Source of the DNA: Mesaphorura yosii
Taxonomy: Eukaryota; Arthropoda; Collembola; Poduromorpha; Tullbergiidae
Direction: 5' to 3'
Length of the DNA stretch: 64,000 nucleotides
NCBI GenBank assembly: GCA_009869945.1
Contig: WIXG01000268.1
Span: forward strand, 47,236 to 111,235
In this document: positions 14,401-28,073 of the stretch, piece by piece
Layout of the letters: each line of letters begins with the position of its first letter
Numbering within the stretch: position 1 is the stretch's first letter
Program-made: the position numbers and the translations under genes
Notes under the pieces: generated by a model
What the model saw: the letters and a program-made list of their open reading frames with translations, nothing else
Databases searched by the model: none
Told to the model about the DNA's origin: nothing

Positions 14401-17400
14401 CCTTCGCAATGGCCTACAACGATGAACGACGCGGACACGATAAAGTTTATGATTCGTTATTTTGTCAACTTGATTATGAAAGTAAATGAGCAAGGCAGTC
14501 CAGCTCAGTTCATTCGACTCTCGACTCGGAGAAACAGAGCAGTAATAAAATGACCGGACTGGACAAAGATTTTAATAAGAACATGAGCAAGTCCATAAAA
14601 TTATAATTCCAGTTTCATCTCCGTAGCTTTAACTTTGGGCTTTTAGTCTACGCTGCTTGGCAGCCTGGCATGTTATCTTGAGAGGAGATCACGAGTCCAG
14701 TCCATCCAAGTGAAAGATGTTTGTCTTTTTGTGGCATTTCTCAACTTGTGTCTTGTCCTGAGCACTAAAGCCCTTTTAAGTGTTGCTCTTTACACGCCTC
14801 ACCTGCAAAGTGCGTGGCACTGCAATGCACTTCACTCGGATGTTGGGAAACGATTGTGATTGTGAAAAGTAGGTTTTTAAGATTCCAGCCAGATTCTCGA
14901 CTTTTAACTTTTGGGGATTGTGAAGCAAACAACGGCAATGCACGAGGAAAATTAACTCCGGCGCAGCGGAGAAGGAAACCCAGAAGATGCGGTGTAGTGC
15001 AGGGAATTTGTAATGAGTTCAGAAACTGTGTTTGTGTCTCAGCATCTCAGCATCTGAATTTGAGTACCTCGTATTCAGTCTTCACCTTTGCCACTCGCTC
15101 GCTTGTTTTCTTGCTCATTGACTAAATTATTATTTAAAATGCGTTACAGTGCAGAGATTTTTTGTGATTCGGCTGAATTCTTGAGATTTTTACTTTTCCC
15201 CAGCACGTTTACGGTACACAAGCCAATTAACACAATTCGGGGGCTAGAAACCCACAAATCAGTCGCGCCGAGCATAAATTCACTCGCTACTGTTCCGTCG
15301 AGATTAGCATGGCCATGGCGTGTTCATTGACGTCGACACGTAAATCTCTTGTAAATTGCAATATGCGGCGTGGCGTGGCGTGGCATGTGGCTGGTTTTGT
15401 TTTGCCTTTGAAATTTGAGATGAATTACGGGAACTCAGCAAAATAATTCCCAAAATAAGGAACAAGAACAGTGCAACGGCAACGGCACAGGTGAAGTATG
15501 AGAAAAGGTGTGAAATTACACAGTCATAATCATAAACCCAGCTAGGATGGGGGCAAATAAGGAATGAACATGCTGAGCCAGTGCACAAGCACAGGTATTT
15601 GAAATCTGTGACCAAATTCGTTCTCGTACTAAAACGAAACCACAGCCACAATAATTCAGCGTCTTGCCTGGCGATCGTAAAACACTTGCACACATGAAAG
15701 GCAAAACAGCACGGCAAAAGAAACCTGTGCCTCTGTGCAGATTGTGGATTTATGTCTTCGTGTAATTCATACGTATCAACACAACATCAGAGCCTTGGTT
15801 GGTCTACTTTATTGTTGCGGCGTAATTTTAATAGCAAAACACAGGAATTCAAGAATATGAATAATCATCACAGCCAATCTCAAACTCGCGCTTTGTTTTT
15901 GTTTTTTGTGTCTTGCTTTGTGTAATTTCGAGTTCTAAGCAACACTTTTCACCTTTTTCATGACTAATCTCGAGTTTATGGCCTGCCTGCCTGCTAAGTC
16001 AAGGCTCAAGCGTAATCCGAGCCACTGAAAATGGGGCACGTATTTAGCCACGGCACGGTCGTTCAGCGTTAAGTGCAAAGTGGTTTTGATAAGTCAGTGT
16101 CAAAAGTCAAGTTAATGTTTAATGCTGTGTATAAACGAGTTTACTGAACTGCTACACGTTTGCTCAAGCCAGACCAGGCGGGAAATGAAAGGTAAATATT
16201 ATTAGATTTTGGTAATAAATAAGATTAGATCCATAACGCATAGCACGTACGACGAGTAGTGTGAATCTATTTTTAAGCGTGTGATGTTTATGCGTACGCG
16301 GATGCTTTGCGTGCGTGCTCGGCGATAAAATTTAAGTAGCTACTTGCTATTGCTCATGACTTGCACTGTACTGCACTTGAAAAGTCTCAAGATTCAAGAA
16401 GCTGCCGTGCGGCACAGCACAGGCAAAAGAACCGACGGCCGACAAGAAATCTCGAGTTCATGATCACGAACTAAGAACCCTCGTTCAAGTACATGTTAGA
16501 ATGTATTACAAATGTAAAGAAGGACGCTGGAGTCAAGTCAAGCCAAGTCAGAGTCGAGTCAAAGATGATACCATTACCTGCTGAACTCGGGACGTGAACC
16601 TGATGGCATGGCATGAAGACGAGGAACTTCCACAAGCCAAGCCAAGTCGGTCGTTATTCCGTTATCTTCATCTTTATGTGCTGTAAAGTGAATTGTAACG
16701 TAACACTTCCAGCACAGTCTGGGTCTCCTGATGTAACTTACGGGTAATGTCACGTTAAAGTGTTGCGCGAAAGCGAAACGAAAACGAGTAAGCGAGCCTG
16801 AGCACGAGGATGAGCACGCGTAAGGCATGGAGAAAGTAATGGCAAGTGTTCGATACGCTACGGCTGAGAGTGTGAAACTCGTGTTCACAGTTCGGAGTTT
16901 GCAGGCAGATGTGTGTCGGAGAAAATTTATACGCGGCAGTGAATTGAGAATTGCATTGAATCGCGCGGCGTTGGTGAAAATAACCGGAGCAGAGCAAGCG
17001 AACAGGAGCAAACAGGGGCAGAGACATAAAGTAAAGTGGATATAACCTGCCAAATATTTTACCCGGTCGCGCTCCGCGCGCACTCGCGCACCTTTTTTAC
17101 ATACAATAAATTCCTGGTGCGACACGCAGAAACTGGAGTCAAGTCGCGAGTCAACAGATCACTTCATTATTGCATTATTTTGAGAACCTCCTCAAGTTCT
17201 AGCATACACGCAGGTGGAGAGCTGAATCTCATTTTAAGTAGTGCGCCGAGGCCGTGCTTTGTCAAAGATTCGACGCTTCAAACCGCCAGCTCGAGCGTGT
17301 GACAGCTCCGCCGCAGTGGGCGCATGCATGAATCATGAGCGTAAGTTCCTCGTGTTATTTGTGTGCGGTTTCCACAATTTATGCCGGCAACGTAAGGTAA

Positions 17401-18774
17401 ACCACCTGCAGAAGTTTACTGCTTTCCGACTTGCCTCCTTGTTATTTGCCTATTTGCCATTGTTGTTGTTCATGAATACAAAAAACCGACAAAATAATTT
17501 TCCTGTGCATTGAATTTGCACAGCCTCACCGCATCGCACAATGCGAGTTACGAGTTACGACTACAAGCCAGGTTTGACAATAAAATTCATTCATGCAGTT
17601 TATTGTGGCGAGCATAAAATATATGGGTGATTTATTCATGAGCGAATGAATGTACTGCTTCTGCTTTATGGAGTGCGTACACAAAACATAATGTTCCAGC
17701 ATTTTACTTTAGGGCCTGTTGATTACATGCAAAATTACCCTCAGCCCCCAAATCGCTTCGCTTGTCGCTTTGTCCTGCTTTCCCTCTTACCATGGCATGT
17801 CATTCATTTCAATTATCAACCACTTGTCAATTGCATGGCCGGAACTGCCTGGCCGGATATGATTTTGCATTTGCTGGCGAAAGCGTACTCACGCATGCAC
17901 CAAACGTAACGCAGGAATTCTTGACCCTTTTCCCGTCCGTCAGACAGACGGCCACGCCAAAAGTGAGGAACATGTGTCCAATAATTCATAAACAAGTTGT
18001 ACAGCCGTATTCGTTTTAATTCCATCTGTTTATTGCCATCATTGCTCAGTGCCATTGCCATTGCATGTTGCGTAAGACGCTGGCCGACTGGGCACGGCAC
18101 AGCAGAAGCACCGCATGCGAGTCGCAAACGGGTTTTACTCATCTCATTGTCATATTTATCACATTCTTGTAGTTGTCGGAGTCGCAGGCAGCAGGATCAA
18201 GACGAAGAGACCGTGTGGAACCATAAACATTACTTGAATACACAAAATTCTGAGTCTTTTCCTCTTTTTCTGAGCCGGCCGACTAAACTGAGCAGTAAAG
18301 TAAAGTAAAAGTCATTGAGCATTGAGCAGCGAGTAATTTTTCATTTCAAATGTGCTGCCTTGTACTTGTGTACTAGCTGTAGCTGCTTCTTTGCATTGTC
18401 AAGCGGTATTAAATCTTCCTAAAAGAAAAGCTAAAGCCACGGCACAAATCACAACAAAAATAAAAAATCGGGTTTTTAACTTTCTTGTTTCCTTTTGTTG
18501 CTTGCTCGTTGCTCCAAGCCAGCGAGATGTGAGATGCTGCTACGAGATTATTCATAATTTCAATAATGAAAATGCACCATTTGTATTGTCGTAAATGGCT
18601 GAGCTTTATTTATGCAAATCTTCGACTCGACTCGATTGTGGCTCGGCATGAATGGGCCACCATGAATTCACAACCTGCCATGCAGTTAACGTGCAGTTTA
18701 TGCCGCCCGACTTTGTGTTCTTCATCTACCGGCAAGGCAAGTATTAATTATAAAATCAAACGCTTAATTCTTAC

Positions 18775-18981
18775 CTGAATATTTTGCACAAGCTGCTGAC
18801 ATGTGATTGGGGGCACATCGGGCCCGATGGCCACCACCACGTCGTCGTAGCCGCCGTACGGATTGATGCGTGCGAGCGCCGCCGTGTAGTGTGGGGCTTG
18901 AACCACCAGCAGCAGGAGAAGGAGCGACGCTGTCAACATTGTTGTGGGTCTTAGACTCTGACGATAATTACACGCTTTCAT
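18775..18981 (-). CDS. Clca: CLCA (calcium-activated chloride channel regulator), exon 1 with signal peptide
   Basis: This is the first coding exon of the CLCA gene, 69 codons. I chose the ATG at 18,981; a second in-frame ATG just before the hydrophobic core (MLTASLLLLLLVV) is possible. The product has a clear signal peptide ending near YTAALA, then ARINPYGGYDDVVVAIGP and QQLVQNIQ, the signature start of CLCA N-terminal domains (short strand, YxxxVVAI, then QNI before the next helix). The exon ends CAG|GTAAGA in phase 0. It joins directly to the exon at 149-539, giving a continuous conserved reading through the junction. The protein should enter the secretory pathway. The rest of the gene (zinc motif, VWA domain) lies beyond the left edge. 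Confidence 0.82.
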
Positions 18982-21900
18982 TGTCACTTGTCACTTGTGG
19001 AGTTTGACGAACTTGTCTTACTCTGCCTTGCCTTATCTTGCCTGAGAAGTTGAAGATGCGACTGCAATTGCAGCCGCAGTTACTATTGCAGTGTTGACAC
19101 GCGCTTTAATTGTTGTTCACTGGTTCAAGCGCGAGTAACGCACATTACAACTTTACAATTGCCTTCATCGTCTTTTCTGCTGCTGTGCTGATGCTGCATT
19201 ACTGAATCGTGCCGTAAATATTTGCGATTCACTTGCCCATTCAACGGGCAATAAAATAAGTTCACGATGTTCTGCAATAAAAGTTTAAAATTCTTGTTCT
19301 TGACGATGATGAGCCCAAGCTCGAACCTTCAGCTTTTCTTTACTTGATTCTTGATGATAATGATGATGACGATGACAAGTCGCGAGTCTGCTTACAACAA
19401 TAAAAGTCTCGAACAATTTGTAGCCGGCTTCGGATTCGTGTTTGAGTCTTTATTTTACGATGACGATGACGGCGCACTAAGCAGCGACTAGCTTGTGAAC
19501 TTTTACCAGGGCCATTAAATAATTATTGTTCTTTGTATTGCAGCACGGGCTGGCTGGAAGGCAGCCAAAGCCAACGTCAAAGCCGGGTAACAATGTAAAG
19601 TTCCACGAAATCGTCGAAAGGATTATGGATATGAATTCTCCGGTTTATGACTGTAAGCTTGACCCTTTGTGCCGGGGCAAGTCAACTTGCAAATTCTCAA
19701 ATTCCAAGTTTCCTTTTCGTGTTACGCGTACGCGTCTTCACGTCGCCTTCGCTTTCGCCTTGAGTCCGTCTTGTGAAATCTAAAAACACAAATAAAGAAA
19801 TGCGTAATTAAATTTTTAATGGCTCACATTTCACGACGTGCACAAATACGATGTACGAAATACGAGTCACGAAAACAAAGCTATATTTAATTACTTATTT
19901 GTAGTTACACGACGGCGGAGCAAGAAATTTGATGTATTACGCCGCAAGAATGTAAATCATGTTCTTAAATGGGTTTAAAAGGGCGAAGCGTAAAAGTGAT
20001 GTGATGAAGGTGACTTGGCGACATTACACAATGAATACGTACTTCACGCTTGTTCATAGCCTGAGCAAAGCTCACGTTCGCGTTCACACCCGATAAAAGT
20101 ATTTCACCAAGTCACAGTCACACTCGAGTCGCTGTCCCAGTCAGGCAGTGAATGTGAATGCTATTACTTTTGGCAAAAGTCCAGCGACAGCAGCAACAGA
20201 CGACAATGATCGTGTGTTACAGTGTAAATGGTATCAACGTCAGAATTACGAAATACCATCGCATTTTTGTACCGCACCACGCCATGGCTGATAAGCGAGT
20301 ATGGCGAGAAAAATATTCTGTTGACCAACTTGATTTATAATTTGTGCTCGAGCTTGTGCTCTGCTGGCATTCCATCGTATGGAATGTTTGCACAGGAAAG
20401 CGTAGCGCGGTGGCCTGGCTGGAGTTTCAGTTTCTGGACTATCGATGTCGAGTACTGTTTACTTAGTAACGGAACAATTTAAAAGAAAGTGTTATTGTTC
20501 CAGAGTTCCAGCGTTCAGTGCGTGATTACAATGTTTGTAGCTCACGTACGAACGTATGTCATGTGCTGCTGCTTTTTAAGTGTGCAAGCAGTAGCTCTCA
20601 AATTACAGATGCGAGTACCTGCGAAGTTTTTCAGCCTCAGCCTCCCTGACACTATAAAAACTTGAGATTAAGAGCACTTTCGATATGATGCGCCTTATCA
20701 GAGAATTCGAGTTCGAATTTCAAAGTATTCCATTTCGAAACAAACATGCATACGCATTCGCTCCTGACTCATAATACGATAAGGCCGAGGCCATCGCCAC
20801 TGCCACGGCTTAGCTCATTCATACTTTAAACCTTCACCTCTGCTTTGCATCAGCATTCGGCATCCGGGTTCACAAACGAAAAATTGTACTTTCACATTCG
20901 CACAAATTGCGAATTGTGATTCGGATTTCGTCTTTTGCGACTCGCGCTTGTTAAATATGTCAGCCTTAATTTAATTTCTCGTTTCCAACTCCCTGCTTCG
21001 GCCCCAGTGCAGCGAAAAGCTTTGTGGTGAGAAATACTCAGCATTTGATCAGTCCCAGGCTGCAGGCTCAATGGCAGAATGGAGGCAGTGAGCATTAAAG
21101 CCAATTAGAGTCCTCCACATAATAATGCTTTGGTGGCTCGTCGTTGCTTGCTGCCTTCCTCCATGCAGTATAGCAGGCATGCACAGCACAGTGCTAATTC
21201 TATTAATTAATTGATAAAAGTGTAAGTAAGCTGTAGTGTAGCACAGGCAAAGATTTCTTCATGTGAACAAGCTGGCTCAGGAAAGTTGAGAATGAGAATC
21301 TTCAGGACCGACGAAAATGAGAGTGAAACTTATCAACAGCGACTAAACTTTCACGCACAAGTAACTAACGAGCAAGATGTCAGCGCTCATCTCATCGCCA
21401 AAATCTGTTTCTTCTTACAATTGGATAGTAATTATTACGGAGTTCTCGTGCCAGCTAGAATCAAGGCGAAACTCGGTTAGTCAATTAGCAGAAAGGCTGT
21501 GTCAACATTTTGACAGCCCAATATTACATATTTTCATTATTTGTCCGCAGTTCTGAGAAATTCTATACAAAATTCGTCATTCAGCCAAACTTGACTGGTC
21601 GCCTCTGTCTTTGGCCGGTGGGAATATTGAATAATTGAAATTGAATACTTTCCAACTCCGCCTGACAATGGACACGTCCGGAGTTCAGTTACGAGTAACC
21701 CAATTAGTAACACGAAACCAATTACGCGTGCTACGACTTGAAATTAATCATTACACGCTGACCGCCGAGACAAGCCAAATGCTAAATTCGGATTCGGACG
21801 TTTTCATGTATATTCATTTGATCATTTGGTGAAGAGTAAATATTGTGTTTCAATCAACTAATTAAATAGCCCTGGCTATTATTGCTTTTAGGATTTTAAT

Positions 21901-24900
21901 TATCATTGCTTTAAAGGCAGGCCAGAGCCAGAGACAGGAGACTGGATTTCAAAGGCTACCGTAACGCAACGCCATCACGATGGAGTATGGACATGGACAT
22001 TATTCTTTCTCCAGCCTGGCCTGGCCCACCCGAGTCCGAGGTTCCAAGTTCTGTGGAAGCTAGTCTAAATAGGCGCCTGGGAATTTCATAATTCGCTTCC
22101 CATTGTATTTCATCATACTCCGCTTGAAACGTACTCACAATCCCGTTATTCCATTATTTTATTATTTAGTACGGCCAGCAGCTAGCAGCAGCAGCCCAGA
22201 CACTTGTAAAGCTTCAAATCCCAATTCCAATTTTGCAGAAAGAAGTCAGCAAAGAAACAAGAAACAAGTCATTTCCTGGAACAGGAACCCTAACCGAATC
22301 ATAACAATAACCGGAACGAACGAGTCCAAGACGACTAAGTTTGATCAATGTAATTCCATGTGTGTATGTGCGTACGAACTCAGAAGACTGAAAACTGCTG
22401 CTTGCCCAGAAATAAAAATAATCTTAATTTAGTTTTCTATTCTCGCATTTTCCTATTTTTCAAAAACTTTCGCCAAGAAAGAAAGCACAAAAGGCATGTG
22501 AATGCCTTCACGGGCAACAAAAGGAACAACATCACCCAAAGTTCACTCATACACGCCATTGTTGTCCAGCAGACTGTTGAATGCTGTATGCTGAAGACTG
22601 AAGACTCTTTTAGAATCACAATGCAATTCAGTACACGCGATACACGTATGCGTATGTGAGGTTATTATTGGAATTTGACATGCGAAACTCGTCTCTCCAA
22701 GCCGGAAACGGTGAAAGTTTGCAAGGAATGCGGAATTGGCATTAGGGGCTGAATTCCAAATTATTGCGTAATAAGGCCCAAATTACTGGAGTACATGAAA
22801 TGATGAACTCCAGCATAAGCACATCAAAGACATGTCAAGTCATAAACTATAAACAGAAATTGCTATACTGCTGTACTGTTGACTGTGACTGCTGACGTCT
22901 GGCATTTCTCGAGAAGACGAATTGAAGTTGAAGCAGTGTCCATAAACACAGCGGATGCGCCCAGCGTCTACAATGACCAGAATTCGGCAAGGCAGCAGTA
23001 CATTGCCCCGTAAAAGGCGCCAGTGCCAGGACACCGTACCCTGCTAGCCTGGTATTTACTTTTTCAATTTCAAATTCACTTTTCATGTATTCACATTTAT
23101 TCATTGAACCACGAGTGCAAGAGCGTGCTTGAGCCTGAGTCGCTGAATCCAAATCCGAAGCCTAGCACCAGCACGGCTGATAAGCGTTATAGTTCTAGTG
23201 CTGATGCTTCTATTTCATAAGCAAACACGTAGCTGTAGTTGGGATCAAGATTCATGAAATTGACTCTCCGTGTCTTGTCTCTCATGTAGCGTTCAGTGTG
23301 CCACGCCACGCCATTGTTACAAAGGCGCGCGGTCGGATTGTGATTGAATTAAGTATACCACATATAAGAACAAGAATAAGAAAACGTTCTTGTTCCGCTG
23401 CATTGACTTTCTTCGTCTAATATCTTATACTCGGAGCACGAATAAAATTTATCCATTTGTAGTACGGCGTATTGCGTCGATCACCGAACACGGTTCAATT
23501 CCATCAGGATTCTTTCTCCACGACCGCCACGCCACGCCACACTGCCACGTCCGTTGGCCTTGCCACATTTAATAGTCAATATTGACGGTCGGTCGAAGTC
23601 AGCCTGGTTAGTTTGTGTTAGACAGACAGCAGCACGTGCAGCGTGCTGCCTGGAATCATCATCATTTAGAACAACCTGAATTCTTTCTTTCTTTCTGGCC
23701 GAGCCAAGCCAGAGCGTATTAGCAAAGTACTTGTTCGCATTACGTCGAGTCAATTTTCGAATCTGAATTCCTCAATTCGGTGAGAAGAAGAAAGAAAGAG
23801 AAACGACGAAGAAAGCTGAAGCACGGAATCGCGCACGGAATTTTTACATTTCTCTTTCTCTGCTCTACTCTGCTCGACTTTCACTTTGCTGCTCACTCCA
23901 ATTTCGCATTTTGCATTGTTTGTCAGATGGACAGACAGGAGCACGATCACGGCTGCTCAGATTTCAGATTTCATGCCTAACGGTAATAATCATTCTCATA
24001 ATCCGCTGCCCGTCCGTCCGTCCGGCCGGCCATTTCTTCGAGTTTCCTCGTTCATTTGCACATTTTTCAATTTTTTACGTGAATAGATTCAGAAATATGA
24101 TAAATTCAATTTCTTCTCCATTTCGCCATTGCCGTTTCCTGCCCTGTCTTTGTTCTCGGAACAGCGAGAACATGGCGTGATTACTGAAGTGTCAGACATA
24201 ATCAAAATAATAACCCAAGGAAAAGAGCAGGAAATGATTTATCCTTGCCATGCCGAATATTTCGCACTGGCGACTCGCATTTCGCATGCAGAGTAAAAGC
24301 GAAGCTGACTGAGACGAAGTCTTGACACGGACGCACTGGGCGCTTTGTACTGCCAACAAAAAATGTAATGTGAGAACATGAAATATGAAATATGATTACG
24401 ATTATGCTGCAGAAGCAGAAGCAAATGATTAACATGAAGTCTGGCTACAGAATTCATAACAGAGCAAAACCATGAGAATAACTGGATCTCCCTAGATGAT
24501 GGCGATGGCAGGCACGTTTCCGCGTAATCTTCTCCTGTGTAAGATTTTTACCTTACCCATTACCTGGAATTTTGCTCCGCGTCAACTCACATTTTGCGCA
24601 TCGCAATTTCTCGTTCCCTCGCTCAAACTGAAACTCGCTCAAAAGTAGGGCAAATCCTTCTGAAATCTGTCTTGCCTTGTTTTTATGATGCCGGCTTTTG
24701 ATGTTATGAGATTCATGCCAGGCAGGCAGTTGTCAGTCACTCAGTCCATTTCGCTTTCGTGTACAGCAGCAGAGCAGACAAGTCCGAGCCTGAGCCCGAG
24801 CCGGGATTTGTATGATGAGTTTTTCTGGCGTGCCGCGCTGGCCTGTTTTGCAGTTTCCACTTTTTAGTCTTACTTACTCTTGCTGTTACTTTTACGTTAC

Positions 24901-27900
24901 GTTACTCCAGATTTCAATTCAGACGCCTGCCACCGCACGGCCATGGCGAAGAGACTGTTCGAGTCTGAGGTTTTTCCAAGATTAGATTGAGGTTTCCTTA
25001 CTTTATGTGGCAGCAATTCCCGAGGGATTTGTTCTCCACGCCACGAGGAAGAATGCCCGGCCGAGGTCGAAGAACATTTTATAGTCGAGTCAAGCCAAAC
25101 ATTGTGTGCCAGGCCGACTGCGTCTGTCTGGCGCTGGTCAGCGTCTAGCGTGACGCCGTCAGTCTCTGTCGTTGTACCTAATTTAAAGCGTCGCGCCGGC
25201 AGTACAAGTGTACAACTGGTAAAAAGGATAGACTCCAAGCCGGGCCGGATCGAGTTCGAGTCGTGAGAGTAATCAACACATGACACGGCACGCTTGTCGT
25301 AGTCGCGTCTCGGTCTATCTTGTATGTGTATCATTTTCTAATTTGTATCGTATTTGTGTACAAAATAAGTTCAAACAAACGTGCGAATCAGTTCGTGGTT
25401 TCAAATCTCAATCAGAAACATATGCAAACGCAAAGCGGAGTGGGGCAGAATGAATGAACACATGTCGCATGTGGCGAGAACAAACGGTGAAACGGTCGCA
25501 AGTGAAATTTCAACCCCATTCGAGCAAACAGCCAGCAAAGCAGGGCACAGGTTGCTTGCTGCAGGATTTCGCTTGGTTTGCAGTGTAGAAGTAGAAGGGA
25601 CAGGACAATGGGCTGGTAATTGTCAATGTAATTATGCATTCATACTCCACGATTAAAAATAGAGCGGATGGACGCAAAAGGGAAAATGGGAATATGATCA
25701 ATAATCATCGATGTACGCGTACGACGAGACAGATGCAGCCAGGAAGGCCCGCGTTTCCAATACACGAAGTGAACAGCGGAGCACAAAATAAACATGGAAT
25801 AAAAAGAAACCCACCAGCAGCGCAGCGAGGACATCAACATTAATAATAACACTTGCAACGGCAATCCATCGAATCGGCCGGCCCGGCAGCTTTGCTGCGA
25901 AGTGGAGCTTTTTGTGTTTGTAAATGTTACCATGGCTACGATTTCAGAATTTCCAAACAAGCAGAGTTCTGAGGAGCAGCATTGCGACGACGACGGCACG
26001 CACAACTTGAATTGGCACGGCATGGGCTACGGCTTCGGATTGGAACCAAAGAGTTGTTGACGAATTGATGACTCACTCAATGCAGTATTTATGCTACTGG
26101 TTAAAATAGACGTAGTCGGGCAGCAGCGGGCAAGCATAAATCTCCTCCGTAATCAGCGACCAAGATCTTGACGACGACGTCGTCGTTGACTTGATTGCAA
26201 TTTGATAAATTGGGCCTGCGACTGCGACTCGACGGCGATTGCAATCACGGGCTTAATGCAAATTTTTAATTTATCATGTCAACAAATGCCATACGAGCTC
26301 GTTACGAGCTTTATGAGGCGCATTGCATTGTACTGCTGGAGAAAAAGGAGCAGAGAAAGAGTGCAGGAAAAGGCGAAGATTACGGCACAATTATTCGCAA
26401 ACTGCAGGCAAACGTGCTATTATTATGGCCGGCCTATCGAGTTGCAGCGCAATCAGTCCCATACACGATTCTAAGTCAGGAAAGCAAGCTCGGCGCCGCG
26501 CTCAAGGAAATGGAAACTGAATAGGTTAATAGTTTCTGCTAGAACGTTACCGCTACGAGCGAAATTTCCGGAAGTAATCACCTTTCTACCTATTCTCGCT
26601 GCACTGGCATTCTGTGACCAGAAGTCGGCCTTAATGCCTACTTTCCACTTTCTCTTTCCTCGTCTAATAGCAGAAATCTATTAGCGAAACACTCGCGCAC
26701 GGATTTACTCAGAAATTAGCACGGGAAGTGACCGATTATCGTGTCCAGCCTTAGCGTGCCTTTCGGCCGGCTGGATTGGCTGACTTGCATGCTAAACAGC
26801 AAGCAGAATTGTATGATTTCTGCAAGCTCGTGCCCCATTTTGCCAATTTTGTGGAATTTCGCGAAAAGCAGCTGAATACTGAATGCTGAATTCCAACTTG
26901 ACCTGACTTACCAATTCGAATTCGGTTTCCTGACTCTGCCTTGGCCTGATGTGAGTGTGGTGGCGGTGAGCTTCTTGGAATGCGGTGTTCTTCCCAGAAC
27001 CATAAATTTTATCCAGGCCACCAGAGTCTCACGTGTACGGCGGTGGTAGGGCGCAGAGCAGAGGGGGCAACACGAGCCGGCGACGCCTCGATTGAGATGC
27101 AAATTAATTAAAACAGTGTACACACTTGGAAATTTTATTCCAACCACTTAAAAGGAGTCTGGTCTGGTCTGGCCTACTCTTCAATGTGTTCCAGCAGTTC
27201 CAGGACCCAAGACCCAGTTTACCAACAACACTTTGAAACCACTCGTCGGGCTCGTAAAAATATTATAGATTCTCTCTAGCGGCAGTGGTATGGTGCCGGC
27301 AGACGCAGTCGACGATTCTGCCTGGCAATTAATTACAAATTCCAGTAGTGCTTAAGCAACTTCTGCTATTCCACTGCTACTGCTGCAGATGATGATGACG
27401 ATGATGATTAATTAATTCCAAGTCCAAAAGTTTACACAAGTGTGCAGGTGTTTGGTGTTTTGCGTTCAGTTGAAATCGTATGCGTATATGCACTTGAGAC
27501 ACGCCACAGCAGACGGCACATGAATGAGCACGGGCGCAAGGCTGCGGTACGGTGAACTGCTCTGAACGAGAGACAAACTCAAACTGAACAATCAGAAACC
27601 TTTTCATTCACTGTCTTTCATGCTTCCCTCGCTGCTGAGAAGCAAGCGGAGTAAAAGTTGTATTGTGAATAGTAAAACTGGCAACTAAACAGCTAAACAC
27701 GGTTCAGTTCAGTGCTTGGGCTTGAACAACTGAACGAACAAGTGTTCTTATTCGCTTAGTTCTTCGTTTTCCATTTCCACACGCTGATTGAGCAGTGATA
27801 CATTATTCCGGAACGCAGGACACAGGAAGGGTTGGAGTTGGAGTTGAATCAGTAGTTTGAGTCTGTGAGTTTGTGACTAGTTTGACGGTTTTCGGTTTAT

Positions 27901-28052
27901 GAAAACAAGGCAGATCACACAGTACAGTGAGCAAATCTCACTTTGTAGTAGTGCACGGTGCGGCGACCGACGACGGGAAAAACAGCAATTACGTGGTCCA
28001 AAATTGTGATATCCGTGAAACCAAGCGTGGCTGATGATCAAAGGGTCGGCCA

Positions 28053-28073
28053 CGGCGGCGGCGGCGGCGGCGG
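28053..28073. repeat. (CGG)7 trinucleotide repeat
   Basis: Seven perfect CGG units in the gene-free stretch. Confidence 0.9.

Larger units (their letters stand above)
540..18774 (-). other. 18.2-kb first intron of CLCA
   Basis: GT-AG intron between the two CLCA exons (donor GTAAGA at 18,774, acceptor TTGCAG at 540). I examined the longer open frames on both strands and recognise no protein family, no further CLCA exon and no RNA gene. It is built from short repeated words (variants of GTCAAGTC, CGAGATTCGAG, GCCAAGCC, GCACGGCAC), several microsatellites and four TACGCGTA palindromes. A long first intron is a common place for enhancers, but nothing here identifies one. Confidence 0.7.

Noticed and set aside
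15990-16000. CCTGCTAAGTC, resembling the middle of the conserved miR-193
   Set aside because: The seed region differs and no hairpin arm is evident; GCCTGCCTG words are common in this intron.
16574-17125. 183-codon minus-strand open frame in the CLCA intron
   Set aside because: The translation has no domain, no splice context and a composition like its surroundings; long chance frames are frequent in this CpG- and word-rich DNA.
24897-25334. 145-codon minus-strand open frame
   Set aside because: No family resemblance and no flanking splice sites that extend it.
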